DNA from: CAWJMD01 sp963700925
GTDB taxonomy: Bacteria; Actinomycetota; Actinomycetes; Actinomycetales; CAWJMD01
DNA length: 64,000 nucleotides
Direction: 5' to 3'
NCBI GenBank assembly: GCA_963700925.1
Contig: OY969553.1
Coordinates: 1,674,001-1,738,000 of the forward strand
Position numbers and translations under genes: made by a program
Part shown: positions 57,669 to 64,000 of the stretch, piece by piece
Position numbering within the stretch: position 1 is the first letter of the stretch
How the letters are laid out: each line of letters starts with the position of its first letter
The notes under the pieces: generated by a model
Databases searched by the model: none
Seen by the model: the letters and a program-made list of their open reading frames with translations, nothing else
What the model was told of the DNA's origin: nothing

Positions 57669-59094
57669 GCCAGACCTCGCTCACCGTCGGGTAGGCCGGC
57701 ACCGCGTGCCAGAGCCGGTCGAGGGTCACCTCGCCCACCACAGCGACCGTCGCCGAGTGCAGCATCTCGGAGACGTCGGGACCGACGAAGGTGGCTCCGA
57801 GCAGGACCTGGCGTGCGTCGTCGACGACGAGCCGCGCCCAGCCGGTGTAGTCGGGCGAGTGCACCGTCGACCCGGCGACGGAGATGTCGAGGTCGATGCT
57901 GCTGACCGAGCCACCGCCGTTGCTGGCGACCTGCTCACGGGCCTCGGCCAGAGTCGGCCCGACCGACGCCACCTCGGGGTCGGTGAACACGACCTGCGTG
58001 ACCGCGCGGCGCATCGAGGTACGGGCCAGCGGGCCGTAGTCGTCCGGGTCGTCGGCCGGTCCCCCAGGGCCGTGTGCACCCTGAGCCGCCGAGGCAGCGA
58101 CGGCGTCGCCGACCGCCCGTGCCGCGTACTTGCCCATGTGGGTCATGGGTGCCTCGCCGGTGACGTCACCCGCTGCCCACAGCCAGCTGCCTCCCACCCC
58201 GATGACCCGGCCACGTGCGTCGACGCGTAGCGGCGCGGCGGGGTCCAGACCGACGACCTCCAGCCCGATGCCCTCGGTAGCCGTGCGCCGTCCTGTCGCC
58301 ACGAGCAGCTCGTCGACCTCGAGTCGCTCCCCGCCGAGGTCGAGGGTGACAGCGCCACCCGTGCCATCTCGCTCCACCGAGCTGATGTCGGTGTCCAGGC
58401 GCACGTCGATGCCGTCCGCTCGCAAGCCGTCGGCAACGAGCTGGCCGGCCTCAGGTTCCATCCGGGGGAGCAGTCGGTCCCTGACCAGCAGGGTGACGTG
58501 AGAACCCATGCGGGAGAAGGCCTGTGCCATCTCGCACCCGACGACTCCCCCGCCGAGCACGCCCAGCCGCTCGGGCACGCTCTGCGCCGACGTCGCCTCA
58601 CGGCTGCCCCACGGCCCGGCGTCCGCGAGACCTTCAAGGGGTGGCGTCACCGGCACCGAGCCGGTGCACACCACGACCGCGACTCGCGCGGTCCACACCT
58701 GCTCGCCGTCCGGGCCGTCGACGGTGACCTCGCGCTCGCCGGTCAGTCGTCCGCGCCCCCGAACGACGCCCAGCCCGGCACCGCGCGCCCACTCGACCTG
58801 GCCGTCGTCCGTCCATCCAGTCGTGACCCTGTCACGCCACGCGAGCACCTCAGCGACATCGAGAGAGCCCGAGACCGCCTGTGCTGCACCGGGAACCCGT
58901 CGAGCCTCAGCCAGCACACGGCCCGGCCGAAGCAGGGTCTTGCTCGGCATGCACGCCCAGTAGGAGCACTCCCCGCCGACGAGCTCGGCCTCGACGAGCA
59001 CGGCCTCCAGCCCGCCACGGGCGGCTCGCGCGGCGACGTTCTCCCCCACGGGGCCGGCTCCGATGACGACGACGTCGGTGCTGTGCTCGCTCAT
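57640..59094 (-). CDS. Pyridine nucleotide-disulfide oxidoreductase (dihydrolipoamide/mercuric-reductase-like)
   Basis: A 484-residue flavoprotein from ATG 59094. It has the FAD site VVVIGAGPVGENVAARAARGG, active dithiol GGECSYWACMPSKTLL (CxxxxC), NAD(P) site LGVLGGGVVGCEMAQAFSRMG, second FAD site LWAAGDVTGEAP, and a dimer-interface domain with a catalytic-base-like His in LWHAVPAYPTVSEVWLKLLE. The wider active-site loop (SYWAC rather than NVGC) marks it as a family member of unknown electron acceptor. Lipoamide or metal reduction are possibilities. It is convergent with the Ddn-like gene. Confidence 0.87.
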   Translation of the reverse strand: MSEHSTDVVVIGAGPVGENVAARAARGGLEAVLVEAELVGGECSYWACMPSKTLLRPGRVLAEARRVPGAAQAVSGSLDVAEVLAWRDRVTTGWTDDGQVEWARGAGLGVVRGRGRLTGEREVTVDGPDGEQVWTARVAVVVCTGSVPVTPPLEGLADAGPWGSREATSAQSVPERLGVLGGGVVGCEMAQAFSRMGSHVTLLVRDRLLPRMEPEAGQLVADGLRADGIDVRLDTDISSVERDGTGGAVTLDLGGERLEVDELLVATGRRTATEGIGLEVVGLDPAAPLRVDARGRVIGVGGSWLWAAGDVTGEAPMTHMGKYAARAVGDAVAASAAQGAHGPGGPADDPDDYGPLARTSMRRAVTQVVFTDPEVASVGPTLAEAREQVASNGGGSVSSIDLDISVAGSTVHSPDYTGWARLVVDDARQVLLGATFVGPDVSEMLHSATVAVVGEVTLDRLWHAVPAYPTVSEVWLKLLEASGR

Positions 59095-59134
59095 GCGGGC
59101 CAGCCTGTCACTGCCTCGGGGCTCGTGCGCCAGG

Positions 59135-60073
59135 TCAGGCGGCGAAGGGGGCCCCGGTCAGCCGTCGGTAGGCCTCCAGGTACCGGTCCCGCGTCCGCTC
59201 GACGACCTCGTCGGGGAGTGGCGGCGGGGGCAGGTCCGAGGCCCGGTCCCAGCCGGACGCGGGACTGGTCAGCCAGTCGCGCACGAACTGCTTGTCGAAG
59301 CTCGGCTGTGGACGTCCGGGCTGCCAGGTCTCAGCCGGCCAGAATCGGGACGAGTCAGGGGTCAGCACCTCGTCGCCGAGCGTCAGCTCGCCGGAGACGG
59401 GGTCGGTGCCGAACTCGAGCTTGGTGTCGGCCAGGAGGATGCCGGCATCGCGCGCGATCCGTTCGGCCGATTCGTAGATGGCCAGGGTCCAGTCGCGCAG
59501 GGCCGCCGCGCGAGCGACGCCGACGGTCGCCTCCACCGCCGCGAGGTCGACGTTCTCGTCGTGCTCCCCGAGCGCCGCCTTCGTGGCAGGCGTGAAGATC
59601 GGTCTTTCGAGGCGCGAACCGTCGACGAGGCCCGGCGGCAGCGCCACACCACACACCGCGCCGTCGGCCTGGTAGTCGGTCAGCCCCGACCCGGCGAGGT
59701 AGCCGCGGGCAACGCACTCGACCGGGTCCATGCCCAACCGCCGGCAGACCATCGCCCGGCCGGCCACCTCGCCCGGCACCTCCGTCGAGACCACGTGGTG
59801 GCGCAGCGCAGCGCCGTCGGGGCCGGTGACGTGACCGAGCCGCTCGAACCACCACAGGCTCAGCGCCGTCAGCACCGCGCCCTTGTCGGGGATCGGTGTC
59901 GACAGCACGTGGTCGTAGGCGCTGACGCGGTCGCTGGCCACGACGAGCACCAGCTGGGGGTCGGCGGCCGACGCGTAGAGGTCCCGCACCTTGCCCGAGT
60001 AGGTGTGTACCCAGCCCGGCAGCGTCAGCGGCGCGTTCACGCGGCTGAGTCTGGCAGAGGGCTTCGGTGGCAT
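59135..60073 (-). CDS. purC: Phosphoribosylaminoimidazole-succinocarboxamide synthase
   Basis: A 312-residue SAICAR synthetase from ATG 60073. Motifs are VHTYSGKVRDLYAS, LVLVVASDRVSAYDHVL, CVARGYLAGSGLTDYQADG, ATKAALGEHDENVDL, ILLADTKLEFGTDP and EVLTPDSSRFWPAETW. It joins aspartate to CAIR with ATP. This is the longer yeast/actinobacterial form. The start lies directly at the edge of an 11-unit minisatellite that occupies its upstream region. Confidence 0.96.
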   Translation of the reverse strand: MPPKPSARLSRVNAPLTLPGWVHTYSGKVRDLYASAADPQLVLVVASDRVSAYDHVLSTPIPDKGAVLTALSLWWFERLGHVTGPDGAALRHHVVSTEVPGEVAGRAMVCRRLGMDPVECVARGYLAGSGLTDYQADGAVCGVALPPGLVDGSRLERPIFTPATKAALGEHDENVDLAAVEATVGVARAAALRDWTLAIYESAERIARDAGILLADTKLEFGTDPVSGELTLGDEVLTPDSSRFWPAETWQPGRPQPSFDKQFVRDWLTSPASGWDRASDLPPPPLPDEVVERTRDRYLEAYRRLTGAPFAA

Positions 60074-60075
60074 GT

Positions 60076-60232
60076 CAGTGCTCCCGGGCTCAGTGCTCCC
60101 GGGCTCAGTGCTCCCGGGCTCAGTGATCCGGGTTCAGTGATCCGGGTTCAGTGATCCGGGTTCAGTGATCCGGGTTCAGTGATCCGGGTTCAGTGATCCG
60201 GGTTCAGTGCTCCGGGTTCAGTTCTCCGCGCT
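60076..60232. repeat. 11-unit minisatellite upstream of purC
   Basis: Three exact 15-bp units CAGTGCTCCCGGGCT (60076-60120) are followed by six exact 14-bp units CAGTGATCCGGGTT (60121-60204), one single-base variant (60205-60218) and one degenerate unit (60219-60232). The array fills the whole space between the purC start and the stop codon of the BldC-like gene, which lies in the last unit. No spacers exist, so it is not CRISPR. Confidence 0.97.
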
Positions 60233-60453
60233 CAGTGCTGACGCTGCGTGGGAACGGTGGCCTCGTGTGTCGCGTCCTCCAGGAGGGCCTCCGCCTCCGA
60301 CTGGCGGTAGCGGCGGTGTCCCCCGAGCGTGCGGACTGCGGTGATCTTGCCGGCGCTCGCCCAGCGGGCCACGGTCTTCGGGCTGACCCGGAAGAGCTCG
60401 GCAACCTCGCCCGGAGTCATCAGGCGCTCGCCGGCTGCAGTCTTGTTGCTCAT
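60232..60453 (-). CDS. BldC-like MerR helix-turn-helix protein (paralogue)
   Basis: A 73-residue protein from ATG 60453 (site GGGGAGAAAG). The winged helix is LMTPGEVAELFRVSPKTVARWASAGKITAVRTLGGHRRYRQSEA, close to that of BldC at 30650-30856, especially GGHRRYR. It has a different tail (EDATHEATVPTQRQH). It is probably a DNA-binding protein with overlapping sites. Its stop is in the minisatellite that precedes purC on the same strand, so transcription into purC is possible. Confidence 0.88.
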   Translation of the reverse strand: MSNKTAAGERLMTPGEVAELFRVSPKTVARWASAGKITAVRTLGGHRRYRQSEAEALLEDATHEATVPTQRQH

Positions 60454-60576
60454 GATGTCTTTCTCCCCGTCCGTCATTGGTGAATCGGTCGATACGGGCT
60501 CAACTGTGCACTCTCACCCTGGCAAAAACCTGGGAGTGACCGGCATGCGGACTGATTCGTCTCGCCAGTTAGTGTC

Positions 60577-62142
60577 GTGCGGGTGACTGACGCCACTCCG
60601 CCCGAAGACGCCGAGGGCGACGCGAAGAAGACCCCGCCTCAGGCCACCGACGACCTGGTCACGACCCATCACACCCTGCGTGTCGGACGTCGCACGCTGC
60701 GGTACACAGCCACCAGCGGGCGCGTCGTGCTGCGCCAGGAGGTGACCAAGGACGGCACCTTCGAGGGGCACCAGCCGAAGGCGGAGGTGTTCCTGACCGC
60801 GTACACGCTCGATCGCGAGACGGGCGTGAAGGCCTCGGACACCAAGGGTTCCGCCAAGGCGCCCGCTGCGAAGGGGGCTACCAAGAAGGCGAGCACTTCG
60901 AGCCCGGACGGCGACCCGGCCAGACCCGTGACGTTCTGCTTCAACGGCGGCCCGGGGTCGTCGTCGGTGTGGCTGCACCTGGGGCTGCTCGGCCCGCGGC
61001 GCGTGGTGATGGGCGACGCCGGGGCACTTCAGCCACCCCCGTACGACCTGGCCGAGAACCCCCAGTCCGTGCTGGCGCACACCGACCTAGTCTTCATCGA
61101 CCCGGTCTCGACGGGATTCTCGCGCGCGGTCGAGGGCGGCAAGGCCGGCGACTTCCACGGGTACAGAGGCGATCTCGAGTCGGTCGGCGAGGTGATCAGA
61201 CTGTGGACCGCCCGCAACGGACGGTGGATGAGCCCGAAGTTCCTCGCCGGCGAGTCGTACGGGACCCTCCGCGCGGCTGCGCTCGCCGAGCACCTGCAGA
61301 CGCGATACGGCATGTACCTCAACGGCATCATGCTGATCTCGATGGTGCTCGACACGGGGACGATCCGCTTCACCGAGGGCAACGACGACCCGTACGCGCT
61401 GTTCCTGCCGACGTACGCGGCGATCGCCCACCACCACGGGCTGCACCGCGACCGTGAGCTCGGCGACGTGCTCGCGGAGGCCGAGGAGTACGCCTCGCGC
61501 GACTACCCGTGGGCGCTGGCCCGTGGGCATCGGCTGACCCCGTCCGAGCGAGAGGTGGCCGTTGCCAAGATTGCTGGGCTGACGGGCCTGTCGCGTGAGT
61601 ACGTCGACCGCGTCGACCTGCGCATCGAGCACGTGCGCTTCTTCACCGAGCTGCTGCGCGACCGCGGGCGCGTCGTCGGCCGGCTCGACGGGCGCTTCGC
61701 CGGCTGGGACCCGGACGGGGGCTCCGAGCACTTCGAGCGGGACCCCTCGTACTCGGCCATCCACGGCCCCTACGCGGCGGCCCTGAACCACTACGTGCGC
61801 ACCGAGCTCGGGTACGCGTCGGACCTGCCGTACGAGATCCTCACCGACAAGGTGCACCCGTGGTCGTACAAGGAGTTCGAAGGCAGCGCCGTCTCGGTGG
61901 CCGGCAAGCTGTCGACGGCCATGCGCGCCAACCCGCACCTGCGCGTGCACGTGGCCTGCGGCTTCCACGACGGCGCCACCCCGTACACGGCGGCCGAGCA
62001 CACGCTCGCCCACCTGCGCGTCCCCGCTGAGCTCCGCGCCAACATCGAGGTCTGCTACTACGAGGCCGGCCACATGATGTACGTCCACGAGCCGTCCCGC
62101 CTGCAGCAGTCCATGGACCTCGCCGCCTTCATCACGCGCTGA
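60577..62142 (+). CDS. S10-family serine carboxypeptidase-like protein
   Basis: A 521-residue peptidase of the S10 family. GTG 60577 is used here, GTG 60583 being an equal candidate. After an acidic N-terminus and an Ala/Lys linker come VTFCFNGGPGSSSVWLHLGLLGPRRV (oxyanion region, about 115), the nucleophile FLAGESYGTLRAAAL (about 226), the Asp in ACGFHDGATPYTAA (near 465) and the His in YYEAGHMMYVHEP (near 502). No signal peptide is present, so it is cytoplasmic, as in many actinobacterial members. Peptide or ester hydrolysis is expected. Confidence 0.88.
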   Translation: MRVTDATPPEDAEGDAKKTPPQATDDLVTTHHTLRVGRRTLRYTATSGRVVLRQEVTKDGTFEGHQPKAEVFLTAYTLDRETGVKASDTKGSAKAPAAKGATKKASTSSPDGDPARPVTFCFNGGPGSSSVWLHLGLLGPRRVVMGDAGALQPPPYDLAENPQSVLAHTDLVFIDPVSTGFSRAVEGGKAGDFHGYRGDLESVGEVIRLWTARNGRWMSPKFLAGESYGTLRAAALAEHLQTRYGMYLNGIMLISMVLDTGTIRFTEGNDDPYALFLPTYAAIAHHHGLHRDRELGDVLAEAEEYASRDYPWALARGHRLTPSEREVAVAKIAGLTGLSREYVDRVDLRIEHVRFFTELLRDRGRVVGRLDGRFAGWDPDGGSEHFERDPSYSAIHGPYAAALNHYVRTELGYASDLPYEILTDKVHPWSYKEFEGSAVSVAGKLSTAMRANPHLRVHVACGFHDGATPYTAAEHTLAHLRVPAELRANIEVCYYEAGHMMYVHEPSRLQQSMDLAAFITR

Positions 62143-62304
62143 CCCCCCTTGCTCGTCCAGCCCACAATGCTCACCAGGCCGACACAGATCGCGCCGAAAC
62201 GTGTGGGCAGGAGGAGCACCCCACGGGCGGGGTGTGGGTGAGGGGAGCAAAGGTGTTGACTGGACGGACCGGCGACCAGTTGTTGATGAGAGGACGGGGA
62301 CACC

Positions 62305-62574
62305 ATGTGCCGCAACATCACCGCGCTGCGAGGCCTGGAGCCTGAGGCGACGAACGAGGAGATCCGGGCCGCCGCGCTGCAGTACGTGCGCAAGGTCGGA
62401 GGGCTGTCGTCGGTGTCACCGAAGGTCGAGGCCGCCGTCGGCCGCGCCGTCGACGCCATCACGGCCGCCACGATCGAGCTCCTGGACGAGCTGCCCGAGC
62501 GCCGCCAGCCCCCGCCGACCGTGCCGCCCCTGCGGCGACCCGAGGTCAGGGCTCGGATCGCCGCGCGGGGCTGA
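62305..62574 (+). CDS. DUF2277 family protein
   Basis: An 89-residue protein from ATG 62305 with GGGGACACC upstream. It opens MCRNITALRGLEPEATNEEI and continues RAAALQYVRKVGGLSSVSPKVEAA, which is diagnostic of DUF2277, a short helical family of unknown function. It may carry a metal or redox role via the N-terminal Cys, though this is not supported. A GGTGTGGGTGAGG word lies 62 bases upstream. Confidence 0.92.
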   Translation: MCRNITALRGLEPEATNEEIRAAALQYVRKVGGLSSVSPKVEAAVGRAVDAITAATIELLDELPERRQPPPTVPPLRRPEVRARIAARG

Positions 62575-62607
62575 CGCCCCCGTGGTTTGACTCAGCCGGC
62601 TTGAGAC

Positions 62608-63666
62608 TCAGCCGTTGCGGGCCGCGCGCTGCGCCTCTCCGTAGCGGCGGTCGGCCTCGTCGACACTCGCCGGGTCGTTGACGTCGACGCCCGCTGCCTC
62701 AGCGGCCGCCAGCGCCTCGGGGCTGTGCAGGTCCGGCGCGACGAAGGTCTTCGGCGTGATCGACCGGTCACGGTCGGCGTAGCCGCGCTGCTCCTCGACG
62801 ATGGACTCCGCCTGCAGGGCCAGCGCCTCCGACAGAGCGGAGCGTGAGGTCACCGTCGGGCTGCCGCCGATCGACGGGCTGACCACGCCTGCGTAGCCCT
62901 GGTGGCCCCCGACGTTCGGGTGGTACGACTCCGAGATCGGGTTCGACAGGCCGTTGATCCACTCCGGGTCGTCGCAGACCGCGTGCCCGATGAAGGCGGA
63001 CGTCGGGTCGCTGAACGCGAAGCCCGCGGCGCCGGCCCGTCCCGCCGTCATCCAGTTGAGGCGGTCGGCCATCGAGTTGAGCCGCGCCTGCTCTGCCGGG
63101 TCGAACCAGGTGAACGCGTTGCAGTCCTCGCCCATGAAGAGGCGCGGGTAGCCCACGACGATCACGTGCGCCTGGGTTGCGAGAGAACGGATCTGGCCGT
63201 ACAGCGCGTCGAGTCGACCCGGCAGCACGGCGTCGACGATGACCTCCGCGTCGTCGATGGCCTCGTCACAGTCGCTCATCCAGGCCGGCTGTGCGCACTC
63301 GGTCAGCACGTCTGCGAACCCGGCATCGTTGCCGCCGACCGAGATGGTCACGTAGTTGGTGCCCCCGTCGAGCGCCGAGAGCTGGGCGGCCGAGACGTCG
63401 GCCACGACGGCCCCCGAGCACGCACGGAAGTTGAGGTTCAGCCCCTTGCTGGCCGACACCAGCGAGGGGTAGGCCAGCGGCGAGCGCTGACAGCCGGTGC
63501 CGTCGTCGTAGTACGTGCGGGTGCCGGTCCCGGACGAGTACGAGTCACCCAGCGCGACGTAGTTTCCCGCCGCAGCCTGAGCGGGTGCTGCCAGGCACGT
63601 GACAGCCATGACGGCTGTCGCAGCCGCAGAACCCAGAACTGCCAAGCCTTTTCGCGCGAGCGTCAT
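62608..63666 (-). CDS. Secreted SGNH/GDSL-family esterase
   Basis: A 352-residue protein from ATG 63666; the frame extends upstream but this start gives a clean signal peptide (GLAVLGSAAATAVMAVTCLAAPAQA, cleavage near 32). Blocks of the SGNH fold are YVALGDSYSSGTGTRTY (Ser), ACSGAVVADV, TISVGGNDAGFADVL (Gly, Asn), and the Asp/His pair in ISESYHPNVGGHQGYAG (about 267). Paired cysteines in between suggest disulfides as in Streptomyces lipases. It probably hydrolyses extracellular esters. A second SGNH gene is upstream on the same strand. Confidence 0.92.
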   Translation of the reverse strand: MTLARKGLAVLGSAAATAVMAVTCLAAPAQAAAGNYVALGDSYSSGTGTRTYYDDGTGCQRSPLAYPSLVSASKGLNLNFRACSGAVVADVSAAQLSALDGGTNYVTISVGGNDAGFADVLTECAQPAWMSDCDEAIDDAEVIVDAVLPGRLDALYGQIRSLATQAHVIVVGYPRLFMGEDCNAFTWFDPAEQARLNSMADRLNWMTAGRAGAAGFAFSDPTSAFIGHAVCDDPEWINGLSNPISESYHPNVGGHQGYAGVVSPSIGGSPTVTSRSALSEALALQAESIVEEQRGYADRDRSITPKTFVAPDLHSPEALAAAEAAGVDVNDPASVDEADRRYGEAQRAARNG

Positions 63667-63739
63667 CGCTGTCTCCCGAGGTCGAAGTGGACTGTTCGCG
63701 ACACTAGTCCGTTTTGTGACCTTCGTCACCCCTGTCCGG

Positions 63740-64000
63740 TTAGCTCGAGGGGACGAGCGCCATCCCCGACGGGCCGGACCCAGGAGTGTTCACGCAGCGC
63801 ACCGAGCCCTGTACCTGTGCCAGCAACGAGTAGCAGCGCCCGATGGCCTGCTGCCCATAGGCGTTGGGGTGCAACGACTCCTGAGTGAGTCCCTGGACGT
63901 TGGTGTCCAGGAAGCGGGCCCACTCGACCGTCGCCCCGTTAGGCGTCCCGGTTGACTGCGTGGCCGTGCGTGCGCACGCCTCGCGTCCGGAAAACGCGTC
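63740..64000 (-). CDS. Second SGNH hydrolase, C-terminal part (runs off right edge)
   Basis: The minus-strand frame from the right edge to the TAA at 63740-63742 gives about 86 residues: DAFSGREACARTATQSTG, then NVQGLTQESLHPNAYGQQAIGRCYSLLA, and an end with GMALVPSS. The motif ESLHPNAYGQQ carries the catalytic Asp/His-type block of SGNH hydrolases (the His of SLHPN), and two Cys may pair. It is probably a paralogue of the preceding gene and secreted. The signal and the nucleophile lie outside the window. Confidence 0.8.
   Translation of the reverse strand, partial: DAFSGREACARTATQSTGTPNGATVEWARFLDTNVQGLTQESLHPNAYGQQAIGRCYSLLAQVQGSVRCVNTPGSGPSGMALVPSS

Noticed and set aside
60076..60232. Possible CRISPR array
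   Set aside because: Units of 14-15 bases are directly abutting without spacers, and no cas gene is nearby.

Overview
The window is high-GC actinobacterial chromosome. The best guess is a relative of Nocardioides, Aeromicrobium or similar Propionibacteriales. The evidence is the bldC - valine/leucine dehydrogenase - DUF3073 - purM - purF gene order shared with Streptomyces, together with a deazaflavin-type oxidoreductase, a GAF-ANTAR protein, an ECF41 sigma factor and frequent GTG starts. The species cannot be named from the sequence alone.

Left end (1-4 kb): a scarred accessory region. It holds the tail of a sugar-phosphate isomerase, an alpha/beta hydrolase cut off by an IS630-type transposase remnant, a secreted beta-propeller phytase, and a 45-nt remnant of a tRNA-Phe (anticodon loop to CCA) that looks like an integration attachment site. 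A frameshifted membrane-protein gene follows. 4-8.5 kb: two coupled membrane proteins, a GlxA-type regulator, a RibD/DHFR-like reductase, and an HxlR regulator divergent from an NADP-type oxidoreductase with an inverted repeat between them. 8.5-16 kb: signalling genes. These are a GAF-ANTAR protein translationally coupled to a GGDEF-EAL protein with a degenerate GGDEF, a nucleotide cyclase-STAND ATPase, and an ECF41 sigma factor with its AhpD-like COE partner and a matching promoter. 16-22 kb: an Asp/Arg-rich repeat protein coupled to an RsbW-like ATPase, a UPF0303 protein, a beta-phosphoglucomutase/GH65 phosphorylase pair, and an SPFH/NfeD pair. 22-30 kb: hydroxymethylglutaryl-CoA lyase, a PadR regulator with a palindromic operator ahead of a DrrAB-type ABC exporter, and a LuxR-type regulator followed by a methyltransferase.

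30-38 kb: the conserved bldC-vdh-DUF3073-purM-purF block and a sterol-carrier-like gene. 38-42 kb: a Lia-like envelope-stress module (LuxR-type response regulator, PspC-fused histidine kinase, and a PspC/LiaF protein that is frameshifted here). 42-47 kb: an MMPL exporter divergent from a TetR repressor with two near-identical operators, then an ECF sigma/anti-sigma-like pair. 47-51 kb: the purS-purQ-purL operon. 51-55 kb: a metal-dependent hydrolase, then a lower-GC secreted protein gene lying between two 73-bp inverted-repeat elements (a third copy is at 42.7 kb), a methyltransferase, and a membrane nucleotide cyclase directly downstream of a receiver-thioredoxin-reductase fusion. 57-64 kb: a Ddn-like protein, a flavin disulfide reductase, purC preceded by an 11-unit minisatellite, a second BldC-like protein, an S10 peptidase, DUF2277 and two tandem secreted SGNH hydrolases, the last one running off the window.

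The pur genes (purS, Q, L, M, F, C) cover several steps of IMP synthesis and are spread over four transcription units. Much of the rest is regulatory. Many regulators sit beside their likely target with a visible operator or promoter: HxlR, PadR, TetR and ECF41. Three genes (near 3.63, 21.15 and 41.21 kb) read through only if a single-base shift is assumed. These are either real mutations or sequencing errors.
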